A stretch of DNA of 6,532 bases from an uncultured Pseudomonadota bacterium (GCA_937898635.1 CALEJW010000075.1:1-6532); one strand, 5' to 3'. Numbered from the stretch's first letter, positions 1 through 5,754 are shown. Notes: generated from the letters alone by a model not told the origin. Made by a program: numbers and translations.

Positions 1-1
1 G

Positions 2-115
2 CGCGTCCCGGTGGACGTGGTCCTGCATCAGGCGGCCCTCCCGGCGACACGCGGTCCTCGGAGCGCCGGAAAGTGTGGGATTTTCGGCATACGGGGAATT
101 CCGGTAAAGGGATAA
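2..115 (+). pseudogene. Possible end or remnant of an NAD-dependent sugar epimerase
   Basis: The frame entering from the left edge reads RVPVDVVLHQAALPAT at about positions 2-49. It resembles the segment of extended short-chain dehydrogenase/epimerases (WbpP/GalE type) where a strand ends in 'VDVVFHQAA' beside the NAD site. In an intact enzyme more than 200 residues should follow. Here the frame loses any resemblance after about residue 16 and stops at TAA 113-115. This fits a decayed or truncated copy, or a frameshift near position 45, next to a polysaccharide locus. The match is short and the window edge hides the rest, so chance resemblance remains possible. Confidence 0.22.
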
Positions 116-232
116 TGACGACGAGCCCGGACTGCTTCGACCCCGACGCAGCGGGATCGATCCCGCGAGCGGGGTGCCTGTGGCGCGCCTTCGATTGTTT
201 CTGCCGGCCTATGGGCCGTCCCAAGCTGCGCT

Positions 233-238
233 TATAAT
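233..238 (+). promoter_or_regulatory. Likely sigma-70 -10 box of the polysaccharide operon
   Basis: TATAAT matches the housekeeping -10 consensus exactly and stands out in very GC-rich DNA. Transcription would start near 245, giving an untranslated leader of about 130 nt before the reductase gene at 374. No good -35 hexamer lies 16-18 nt upstream (the bases around 210-215 are TATGGG), and TTGTTT at 195-200 is too far away. The promoter may therefore be weak or depend on an activator. Confidence 0.5.
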
Positions 239-263
239 AGCGTCACGGTGGCCCGAGCGCACA

Positions 264-283
264 GACCCGCTCGCTTTCGGGTC
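264..283 (+). promoter_or_regulatory. Leader hairpin 1
   Basis: GACCCG (264-269) pairs perfectly with CGGGTC (278-283) across an 8-nt loop. It lies just downstream of the inferred transcription start. It has no T run after it, so it is not a terminator. It could stabilise the 5' end of the mRNA or form part of a larger leader fold. Six-bp stems are common in GC-rich DNA, so the functional claim is weak. Confidence 0.3.
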
Positions 284-311
284 GTCCGCTTGGCAGGGGC
301 CCCCAGTTCGA

Positions 312-349
312 GTCCGGCACCGGACGCGCGTCGTCCGTGGGAGTTTTTT
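312..349 (+). promoter_or_regulatory. Mutually exclusive leader hairpins followed by T6
   Basis: Two stems compete for the same bases. GTCCG (312-316) pairs with CGGAC (321-325) around the loop GCAC. Alternatively CGGACG (321-326) pairs with CGTCCG (332-337) around CGCGT. The second stem is followed by TGGGAG and then six T (344-349). This resembles an attenuator (anti-terminator and terminator) ahead of the operon. The six bases between the stem and the T run are more than in a standard intrinsic terminator, so it may be inefficient or serve another role. No leader peptide or known riboswitch consensus was recognised. Confidence 0.33.
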
Positions 350-373
350 GACTTCGGGAGATGAGACGAGGAA

Positions 374-1408
374 ATGAACAGCGATCGCGTCCTGATCACG
401 GGCTCCGGCGGCATGCTGGGCAACGCCGTGTACCCCTACTTCGCCTCCCGCTACAAGACCATCCGCGCCACCGACAAGGACGTGAACGAGTCGTGGATCG
501 AGCTCCTCGACATCCGCGAAGGCACGGAACTGCGCAGGGCCTTCGCCGACCTCCGGCCGAACCTCGTGCTGCACCTCGCCGCGTGCACCGACCTCGAGTT
601 CTGCGAGGTCAATCCGGGCGTGGCCGCCGAGACCAACGCGGACGCCACCCGCGAGATCGCGATGCTGTGCGAGGAGACCGGCGCGACGATGGTCTACATC
701 AGCACCGCGGGCGTCTTCGACGGCACCAAGGAAGGCTTCTACACGGAGCAGGACCAGCCCCGCCCGATCATGGTCTACGGCCAGACGAAGTACGACGGCG
801 AGCTCCACGTCTCGGGCCTGTGCAGCCGCCACTTCATCGTGCGCGCGGGATGGATGGTCGGCGGCGGCACGTCCAAGGACCACAAGTTCGTGCAGAGCAT
901 CCTCGGGCAGATCGTCTCCGGCGCCAAGGTGATCCGGGCCGTGAACGACCGCTGGGGCACGCCCACCTACACGCACGACTTCGCGCTGAACCTCTTCCGC
1001 CTCCTCGACAGCCGCCGCTACGGCACCTACCACATGGTGTGCGAGGGCTCCGGCACCCGCTACGACGTGGCGCGGGCGATCCTCGACATCTGCGGCCAGG
1101 ACTCGATCGAGCTGCAGCCGGTGGCGTCGTCGTACTTCGCGAGCAACTACTTCGCGCCCCGGCCGGTTTCCGAGATGATGACCAACGCGAACCTGCGCGC
1201 GCTCGAGATGAACCACATGCGCCCCTGGCAGGACGCGCTGCGCGACTACGTCGGTCGCGAGTTCCCCCACGCGATGGCCGGGCGGCAGCAGGGCGTGACG
1301 GAGCGGCGCGTGCGCACGGAACGGCGCAAGCTGTCCCTTCCCTGGAACGGCCCGGAGCGGCGCAAGTCCGCGGGCCGGCGGGGCGAGGACCAGGAAAAGA
1401 AGGACTGA
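374..1408 (+). CDS. RmlD-like NAD(P)-dependent sugar-nucleotide reductase/epimerase
   Basis: This is a 344-residue extended short-chain dehydrogenase, closest to the RmlD (dTDP-4-dehydrorhamnose reductase) family, which reduces a 4-keto nucleotide sugar in the cytosol. The Rossmann glycine motif TGSGGMLG is at residues 9-16, HLAA at 67-70, YISTAGVFDG at 108-117 and the catalytic YGQTK (Tyr135, Lys139) at 135-139. Arg157-Ala-Gly-Trp160 matches the 'R..W' element of RmlD. The start is fixed: an in-frame TGA at 362-364 leaves ATG 374 as the only upstream choice, although its GAGGA (368-372) sits unusually close. RmlD proteins usually end near 300 residues. Here a hydrophilic tail after about residue 303 carries four Arg-Arg pairs (ERR 310-312, ERR 316-318, ERR 328-330, GRR 334-336). 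It is the first gene of the run, 7 nt before the export lipoprotein. The exact substrate cannot be read from the sequence, so no gene symbol is given. Confidence 0.9.
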   Translation: MNSDRVLITGSGGMLGNAVYPYFASRYKTIRATDKDVNESWIELLDIREGTELRRAFADLRPNLVLHLAACTDLEFCEVNPGVAAETNADATREIAMLCEETGATMVYISTAGVFDGTKEGFYTEQDQPRPIMVYGQTKYDGELHVSGLCSRHFIVRAGWMVGGGTSKDHKFVQSILGQIVSGAKVIRAVNDRWGTPTYTHDFALNLFRLLDSRRYGTYHMVCEGSGTRYDVARAILDICGQDSIELQPVASSYFASNYFAPRPVSEMMTNANLRALEMNHMRPWQDALRDYVGREFPHAMAGRQQGVTERRVRTERRKLSLPWNGPERRKSAGRRGEDQEKKD

Positions 1409-1415
1409 GGCCGGC

Positions 1416-2162
1416 ATGCCGATGTTCCGATCCGGAGCACTGGCATTCGCGATCGCGCTCGCCGCCGGCTGCGCGGCGGTGGAGTATCCCGCGCCGCCGA
1501 TCCCGGCCGCGGCGCAGGCGCCCGCCTACTACGCGCCGCCCCTCGAGCAGACCTACCGGCTGCAGGTGGGCGACACGCTCGCGATCCGCTCCTATTTCGA
1601 CGCGCAGCTCAACCAGGAGGTCGTCGTCCGCCCCGACGGGCGGATCACGGTGCTCCTGATCGGCGAGCTCCTCGTCGCGGGCCTCGCGCCGGAGGAGGTC
1701 GCGGAGAAGATCCGGGAGCCGTACAAGCGCCTCGTGGGCAACACCGACCTCACGGTGGCCCTCGTGAAGAGCGCGGGGCTGGGCGTGTACCTGAGCGGCG
1801 AGATCCGCAACCCCTCGCTGCTGCCGCTCGACGGCAACCTCACCCTGCTCCAGGCGCTCGCGCGGGCCGGGGGCGTGCTCGCCTCGGCCAACCGGGCGAG
1901 CGTGCTCCTCGTGCGCAGCGACGAGGCCGGCAAGCTCACGGTGAGCAAGGTCGACCTGGAGCGGATCCTGCGCGGCGAGAGCCCCGACGTGTTCCTGCGG
2001 CGGCGCGACGTCGTCTTCGTCCCGAAGAGCGAGATCGCGCAGGCGGGCCAGTTCGTCGAGCAGTACGTGAACGCGATCGTCCCCCGCTTCGTGCAGCTGC
2101 AGTTCGGATGGGTGAGCTCGCGCGTGACCAACCGCAATCCGGTGGTCGAGGTGCTGCCTTGA
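1416..2162 (+). CDS. Polysaccharide export outer-membrane lipoprotein (Wza/OPX family, short form)
   Basis: This 248-residue protein would form the outer-membrane/periplasmic export channel for the polysaccharide. A short signal peptide ends in LAAGC, with the lipidated cysteine at residue 19. The residue at -3 is Ala rather than the usual Leu. Ala20 follows the cysteine, so there is no Asp inner-membrane retention signal. The Poly_export domain spans about residues 46-120 (YRLQVGDTLAIRSY, then VVVRPDGRITVLLIGEL). One SLBB domain follows at about 121-170 (VYLSGEIRNPSLLPL, then LLQALARAGGV). The protein ends with FVEQYVNAIVPRFVQLQFGW (213-232), probably amphipathic. Wza of E. coli is longer, with more SLBB-type repeats and a C-terminal helix that makes the membrane barrel, so this is a reduced form and may need a separate outer-membrane partner. 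AAGAAGGA at 1397-1404 precedes ATG 1416; ATG 1422 is an alternative start. The stop overlaps the next gene's start. Confidence 0.93.
   Translation: MPMFRSGALAFAIALAAGCAAVEYPAPPIPAAAQAPAYYAPPLEQTYRLQVGDTLAIRSYFDAQLNQEVVVRPDGRITVLLIGELLVAGLAPEEVAEKIREPYKRLVGNTDLTVALVKSAGLGVYLSGEIRNPSLLPLDGNLTLLQALARAGGVLASANRASVLLVRSDEAGKLTVSKVDLERILRGESPDVFLRRRDVVFVPKSEIAQAGQFVEQYVNAIVPRFVQLQFGWVSSRVTNRNPVVEVLP
2148..2162 (+). promoter_or_regulatory. Coupled stop/start with a TTG start codon
   Basis: GAGGTG (2148-2153) lies 5 nt before TTG 2159-2161, which shares two bases with the lipoprotein's stop TGA 2160-2162. This is a classic translational coupling overlap. It supports TTG 2159 over the longer ATG 2108 reading, whose first 17 codons lie entirely over the conserved end of the upstream gene. 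Confidence 0.62.
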
Positions 2163-2977
2163 ACGCCGAGGCGAACGTCGAGACGCCGCGCGAGGCCGCG
2201 CCGCCGCAGCGCCGGTCGGCGGCCCACCCGCTCATCGCGATCGAGGTCGACGAGAACGCGCCCGGCCGCAATCCGATCGCGGCCGCGGCCTACCGCGCGT
2301 TCGAGTTCACCGTGGCCGCGGTGGCGCTCGTCGTGAGCCTGCCGATCATCGTCGTCGAGGCGATCGTGATCCGCCTCGACTCCCCGGGTCCTGCGTTCTT
2401 CTTCCAGACGCGCTTCGGGAAGAGCCGCATCGCCTGGGGCCGGGAGCTCGCCGGGCGCACCGACATCGTCTCGGCCACGGGCCGCTTCGAGCCGGACAAG
2501 CGCTACCACGTGCCCACGACCTTCCGCTTCGTGAAGTTCCGGACGATGTACGCCGACGCCAAGGAGCGCGCGCCGGACCTCTACCGCTACGAATTCGCGA
2601 GCCACGAGGAGTTCCGCGCCGCCTTCTACAAGCTGGACAACGACCCGCGCGTGACCCGCGTGGGGCGCTGGCTTCGCAAGTCCACCCTCGACGAGCTGCC
2701 CAACTTCTGGAACGTCCTCACCGGCACGATCGGGCTCGTCGGCCCGCGGCCCGAGAACCCGGTGTACCTGCCCTACTACTCGGCCGAGGAGATGGCGAAG
2801 TTCACGGTGCGCCCCGGCATCACCGGGCTCGCGGTGATCAACGGCCGCGGGGAGCTTTGCATCGGCGGGCAGATCGACTGGGACCTCACGTACGTGCGCG
2901 AGCGCTCCGTGTTGCTGGACCTGAAGACGCTCTTCGCGACCGTGTGGATGGTGATCGTGCGGCGCGGGGCCTTCTGA
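2159..2977 (+). CDS. Undecaprenyl-phosphate sugar-1-phosphate transferase (bacterial sugar transferase family)
   Basis: This enzyme would start each repeat unit by moving a sugar-1-phosphate from a nucleotide sugar to undecaprenyl phosphate at the inner membrane. From the TTG start it has 272 residues. A hydrophobic helix spans about 47-71 and contains a kink proline (Pro62). It is followed by LDSPGPAFFFQTR (73-85), VKFRTMYADA (125-134), TRVGRWLRKSTLDELPNFWN (166-185) and GLVGPRPEN (192-200), then RPGITGLAVINGRG (218-231). Asp178-Glu179 corresponds to the catalytic Asp-Glu pair known from PglC. The protein is the minimal single-helix type, without the multi-span N-terminal domain of WcaJ/WbaP. 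Two stretches are longer than in minimal members: about 86-120, between QTR and the KFRTM block, and about 135-160, before DPRVTRVG. The usual Ser-Pro of the re-entrant helix reads Leu61-Pro62. An ATG at 2108 would give 289 residues but overlaps the upstream gene by 55 nt. Donor sugar specificity is unknown. Confidence 0.93.
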   Translation: MNAEANVETPREAAPPQRRSAAHPLIAIEVDENAPGRNPIAAAAYRAFEFTVAAVALVVSLPIIVVEAIVIRLDSPGPAFFFQTRFGKSRIAWGRELAGRTDIVSATGRFEPDKRYHVPTTFRFVKFRTMYADAKERAPDLYRYEFASHEEFRAAFYKLDNDPRVTRVGRWLRKSTLDELPNFWNVLTGTIGLVGPRPENPVYLPYYSAEEMAKFTVRPGITGLAVINGRGELCIGGQIDWDLTYVRERSVLLDLKTLFATVWMVIVRRGAF

Positions 2978-4401
2978 TGACGGGCGCGGGTACCGGCTCC
3001 CGGTACGGCGAAGCGCCCTCGCGCGACGCGGCGGCGCCTCGCGGGCAGCCCGACTACCTGCGGGTGCTCGTCGAGCAGCGCTGGTTCGTGGCCGCGTTCG
3101 CGCTCTCCGCGGCGCTCACGGCGCTCGGGCTCACCTACGTGTTCGCGGAGAAGTACGAGTCCTACGTCGCGATCTCCTACCGGGTCCAGGAGGTCACGCG
3201 CTTCAAGCCGCAGCAGAACGAGGCGATGGGTTCTCCCGCCCCCCAGGCGCCCTTCCGCGTGATCAGCCAGACGCTGCAGGAGGTGCTCAAGAGCGACGCG
3301 ATCCTCCTCGACGTGGTGAGGACGCAGCGCCTGGACGAGAGCGCGGCGGACTACACCGGCCCCTGGTACAAGGTCTGGTACCGCAAGGCGAAGGACTGGC
3401 TGCGCTCCGTCGCGAAGGACGCGTGGATGCTCCTCAAGTACGGCCGCTTCGTCGACGAGGACCCCACGCGCGCGGCCGTGGAGGAGCTGCGCAAGAACGT
3501 GAAGGTGGTGAACCGCGACTCCTACATCTTCCACCTGCACGTTCGCGACCGCTATCCGGACCGCGCCGCGCGCATCGCGGACCAGCTCGGGCGCGTGCTC
3601 GCCGACTGGCTCCTCGAATACGACCGCCACCCGGGCCGCGCCCGCGCCGGCCAGCTCGACGCCCTCGTCGAGGAAAGGCTCCGGGACATGGAGCGCAGGC
3701 GCGAGGAGATCGAGCGCCTGCTCCGGGAGAACCAGGTCGCCTCGGTGCAGCTCGAGACCGAGCGGCTCACGGAGAACCTCTCGGCGCTGCGGCTGGAGGA
3801 GTCCCGCCTCGCGAGCGACATCGCGCGCGCCCAGGAGCGCCAGGCGTCGGTGCAGGCGAAGCTCAGGCTGAAGCAGCGCATCCTCGCGCCGGACGGCAAG
3901 GGCGGCGAGCTCGTCGAGCACATCCCGCCGGAGGACTTCAAGAAGCTCGCCTCCCAGGCCGTGTTCGACGCGATCGAGCTGGAGAGCCTGCTCGCCAAGC
4001 AGGCCGCGCTGCGGCGCTCGATCGAGACCTACGCCGAGCGCCTGCGCAGGCTCCCCGCCGTCCAGAACCGCCTCGACACGCTGAAGCTCTCGCTCGCGGC
4101 CCTCGAGCGCGAGTTCACGCTGCTGAACGACGGCGTCCAGGAGGCGGCGGTGCGCGCGACCTCGTCGGTGAGCGAGGTGCGCGTGCTCAACCCGGCGGTG
4201 GTGCCGGGCGGCCCGGTGGCGCCGATCAAGATCTACCACGTGGGTCTCGCCGGGGGACTGGGCCTGCTGGTCGCGATCGGCCTGGTGTACCTCCTCGACT
4301 TCCTGGGCATCCAGCTGCTCTTCGCGCCGCGCCGGGAGCCGGAAGCTTCGCCCGCGCCGCAGCCGCCGCCCGCCGAAGAGGGAGGGCCGGCCGATGGCTG
4401 A
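2977..4401 (+). CDS. Polysaccharide chain-length determinant (Wzz/GumC family), no kinase domain
   Basis: This 474-residue inner-membrane polysaccharide co-polymerase would set chain length and connect to the outer-membrane export lipoprotein. Its N terminus is cytosolic and disordered. A first membrane helix is at about 36-57. The following periplasmic part begins YESYVAISYRV, with residues 94-120 (RVISQTLQEVLKSDAILLDV onward) typical of the Wzz fold. Long coiled-coil segments lie at about 222-300 and 330-393. The proline motif NPAVVPGGPVAP (405-416) precedes a second helix at about 421-444. The tail is short and proline-rich (459-468) and has no Walker motifs or tyrosine cluster. Any regulating kinase must therefore be a separate protein. 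ATG 2977 overlaps the upstream TGA (2975-2977) by one base. Longer open-frame readings starting at 2857 would run through the conserved C terminus of the transferase and are unlikely. Confidence 0.92.
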   Translation: MTGAGTGSRYGEAPSRDAAAPRGQPDYLRVLVEQRWFVAAFALSAALTALGLTYVFAEKYESYVAISYRVQEVTRFKPQQNEAMGSPAPQAPFRVISQTLQEVLKSDAILLDVVRTQRLDESAADYTGPWYKVWYRKAKDWLRSVAKDAWMLLKYGRFVDEDPTRAAVEELRKNVKVVNRDSYIFHLHVRDRYPDRAARIADQLGRVLADWLLEYDRHPGRARAGQLDALVEERLRDMERRREEIERLLRENQVASVQLETERLTENLSALRLEESRLASDIARAQERQASVQAKLRLKQRILAPDGKGGELVEHIPPEDFKKLASQAVFDAIELESLLAKQAALRRSIETYAERLRRLPAVQNRLDTLKLSLAALEREFTLLNDGVQEAAVRATSSVSEVRVLNPAVVPGGPVAPIKIYHVGLAGGLGLLVAIGLVYLLDFLGIQLLFAPRREPEASPAPQPPPAEEGGPADG

Positions 4402-4561
4402 GGCCGACGCCGTTCGTGCGGCAGCCCCGGAAGGGATGCCGAGCCCGGTCCGGCGCGGGCCGAGGCGCCTGCCGGCCCTGGCGCGATACGCGATCATCGT
4501 GATCCTGGGCGCGGCCCTGGCCGGGCTCACTTCCTACCTGTTGCGCACGATCGGATTCTGA
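4394..4561 (+). CDS. Small single-span membrane protein, function unknown
   Basis: This is a 55-residue protein that begins MAEADAVRAA and ends LLRTIGF. A hydrophilic, Pro/Arg-rich N-terminal half (residues 1-31, with several Arg between 20 and 31) is followed by one membrane helix at about 32-50 (YAIIVILGAALAGLTSYLL). The positive charges before the helix predict a cytosolic N terminus. GGAGGG at 4381-4386 sits 7 nt before the ATG, an ideal ribosome binding site. The start overlaps the chain-length gene by 8 nt, so the two are probably translationally coupled. Codons keep the strong G/C third-position bias. I recognise no family. It could be an accessory subunit of the chain-length or glycosyltransferase machinery, but that is inferred from position only. 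Its size makes it easy to miss in automated annotation. Confidence 0.68.
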   Translation: MAEADAVRAAAPEGMPSPVRRGPRRLPALARYAIIVILGAALAGLTSYLLRTIGF

Positions 4562-4641
4562 GAGGGACCCGCCTGGACACCACCGCCACCCCGACGGAAA
4601 CGGACGCCGCTCCCGGCGCGCCGACGGCCGCGGCCGCGACG
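4561..4641 (+). promoter_or_regulatory. Ribosome binding site with possible CTG start of the glycosyltransferase
   Basis: AGAGGG (4561-4566) overlaps the small protein's stop and lies 6 nt before CTG 4573-4575. That CTG is in frame with the glycosyltransferase ATG at 4642. The 23 intervening codons contain no stop, and 21 of them end in G or C. They encode a Thr/Ala/Pro-rich stretch (MDTTATPTETDAAPG onward). The ATG at 4642 has no comparable binding site in the bases before it, which are GC-rich alanine codons. CTG starts are rare, so this is only a candidate. Confidence 0.4.
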
Positions 4642-5673
4642 ATGCCCGAGATCAGCGTGGTCCTGTCGACCTACCGCCGCGCCGGCACGCTGCGCCGCAC
4701 GCTCGACCACCTCCTCGCCCAGGACCTCGCCCCGCACCGCTTCGAGGTCATCGTCGTCGACGACGGCTCGCCCGACGAGACCCCGGAGGTCGTCGCGGAC
4801 TACGCGCGCCGCGCCCCCTTCACGCTGGTGTTCCGCCGTCACGAGAACCGCGGGCCCGGCTACACGCAGAACCGCGGCATCGAGCGCGCCCGCGCGCCGG
4901 TCGTCCTCCTCATGGCCGACGACATCTTCCTCGCGCCGCACGCGGTGCGCGCGCACCTCGAGCACCACCAGGCGCACCCGGAGCCCGGGGCCGCCGCGCT
5001 CGGCAAGGTGCTGCAGTCGCCGGAGCTCACGCAGAGCGTCTTCCTCAGCAAGTGGGACCCTTTCCGCTTCAAGGACTTCGAGGGGCTCACGGACCTGCCT
5101 CCGTACCAGTTCTGGGCGATGAACATCTCCGTGAAGCGCGACTTCGTGATGCGCCACGGCATGTACCTCGAGCACCAGGGGCGCTGCGGCGTCTCCTGCC
5201 TGGAGGACCTCGAGCTGGGCTGCCGGCTGCACGAGCACGGGCTGCGCCTTCGCTACGAGAGCGGGGCGCTCGGCCGGCACTACCACGTGGTGAGCCTGGA
5301 CCAGGCGATCGCCCGCTGGCACGAGCGCGGCATGAACTACGGGGAGTTCCGCCGCTACGCGAAGCTGCCCGAGCTCACCGTCTGGTTCCACATCCTCGAC
5401 CGGCACACCGTCGGGGAGTACTACCGGGTCCTCAAGGGCCCGAACAGCTTCCGCGGCGCCGAGCGCCATTTCGCCTGGCACGTCGTGCGCCACCTCGTTC
5501 GCGTCGCGACGATCAACGCGATCACGGTGCGCGCGTTCTGGCGCCCGTTCTTCGACCTGGCCGAGCGCTCCCCGCTCGTGGCGTCCCTGGTCACGCCGAA
5601 GATGTACCGCGGGTTCCTGTACTACCACTTCCTGCGCGGCGTGAGCGACGCGCGGCGCATCTACGGCGACTGA
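4642..5673 (+). CDS. Family 2 glycosyltransferase (GT-A fold)
   Basis: From ATG 4642 this is a 343-residue cytosolic or membrane-associated glycosyltransferase. It would add a sugar from a nucleotide donor to the lipid-linked repeat unit. The N-terminal GT-A domain begins PEISVVLSTYRRAGTLRRTL. Asp40-Asp41-Gly42 lies in VIVVDDGSPDE, and NRGPGYTQNRGIERA (69-83) is the usual donor-site helix. MADDI (91-95) is the DXD-like metal site. A CLEDLELGCRL segment (186-196) carries the likely acceptor or base acidic residues (Glu188-Asp189). After about residue 210 the protein is a basic, aromatic-rich extension (WFHILDRH, FYRVL-like and MYRGFLYYHF segments) with no strong membrane helix. An upstream CTG at 4573 would add 23 residues. 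The stop is followed by a strong hairpin, suggesting this is the last gene of the transcript. Sugar and linkage cannot be read from the sequence. Confidence 0.9.
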   Translation: MPEISVVLSTYRRAGTLRRTLDHLLAQDLAPHRFEVIVVDDGSPDETPEVVADYARRAPFTLVFRRHENRGPGYTQNRGIERARAPVVLLMADDIFLAPHAVRAHLEHHQAHPEPGAAALGKVLQSPELTQSVFLSKWDPFRFKDFEGLTDLPPYQFWAMNISVKRDFVMRHGMYLEHQGRCGVSCLEDLELGCRLHEHGLRLRYESGALGRHYHVVSLDQAIARWHERGMNYGEFRRYAKLPELTVWFHILDRHTVGEYYRVLKGPNSFRGAERHFAWHVVRHLVRVATINAITVRAFWRPFFDLAERSPLVASLVTPKMYRGFLYYHFLRGVSDARRIYGD

Positions 5674-5682
5674 GTGCCACGG

Positions 5683-5703
5683 CCGCGCCCCTCGGGGGCG
5701 CGG
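5683..5703 (+). terminator. Strong GC hairpin after the glycosyltransferase gene
   Basis: CCGCGCCCC (5683-5691) pairs perfectly with GGGGCGCGG (5695-5703) across a TCG loop, 9 nt after the glycosyltransferase stop. The stem is very stable but no T run follows. It is therefore not a textbook intrinsic terminator. It may protect the 3' end of the mRNA, pause RNA polymerase or act with Rho. It probably marks the operon boundary because a promoter-like box follows. Confidence 0.45.
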
Positions 5704-5709
5704 GTGTCG

Positions 5710-5715
5710 GATAAT
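5710..5715 (+). promoter_or_regulatory. Possible -10 box of the methyltransferase gene
   Basis: GATAAT differs from the -10 consensus at one base and is an AT-rich island in GC-rich DNA. Transcription would begin near 5722, about 33 nt before the methyltransferase start. The region 17 nt upstream lies inside the GC hairpin and shows no -35 hexamer. Confidence 0.35.
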
Positions 5716-5754
5716 CGGAATGGCGCCGCGAGCCGCGGCGAGGGAGGCAAGACC

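Larger units (their letters stand above)
1..373 (+). other. Non-coding upstream region and operon leader
   Basis: No complete gene is supported here. Positions 1-50 may encode a sugar-nucleotide epimerase fragment, described separately. Positions 61-120 are less GC-rich than the rest and include a GATAAT hexamer (111-116) and an inverted repeat CCGGAA/TTCCGG (66-71 and 99-104), neither of which I can assign. Positions 120-232 show nothing recognisable. A perfect TATAAT at 233-238 is followed by a leader with several hairpins that reaches the first gene at 374. An open frame from 174 to 377 crosses the promoter and has no family resemblance, so I do not treat it as a gene. Confidence 0.6.

Noticed and set aside
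291..306. Sigma-54 promoter-like TGGCAGG
   Set aside because: The -24 half is suggestive but the -12 half (TTGC) is missing at the required spacing.
286..326. tRNA-like T-loop (GTTCGAGTCC at 306-315)
   Set aside because: The flanking bases do not form the 5-bp T stem, no D arm or anticodon arm is visible upstream, and no CCA end fits.
209..1417. Long minus-strand open frame of 402 codons over the reductase
   Set aside because: Low-complexity Arg/Val/Ala/His translation without motifs. It mirrors the G/C third-position bias of the well-supported + strand gene.
361..1659. Plus-strand 432-codon frame starting at ATG 361
   Set aside because: Arg/Pro/His-rich out-of-frame reading over the reductase and the lipoprotein. 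It has no motifs and crosses a gene boundary.
2776..4530. Minus-strand open frame of 584 codons over the chain-length gene
   Set aside because: Composition typical of an antisense shadow (Leu/Arg/Glu/Val/His-rich), with no recognisable domain. The + strand gene has membrane helices and family motifs.
4625..4636. Perfect 12-bp palindrome CGGCCGCGGCCG
   Set aside because: Explained by consecutive Ala/Thr codons (GCC/GCG) in GC-rich DNA; no repeat elsewhere in the window.
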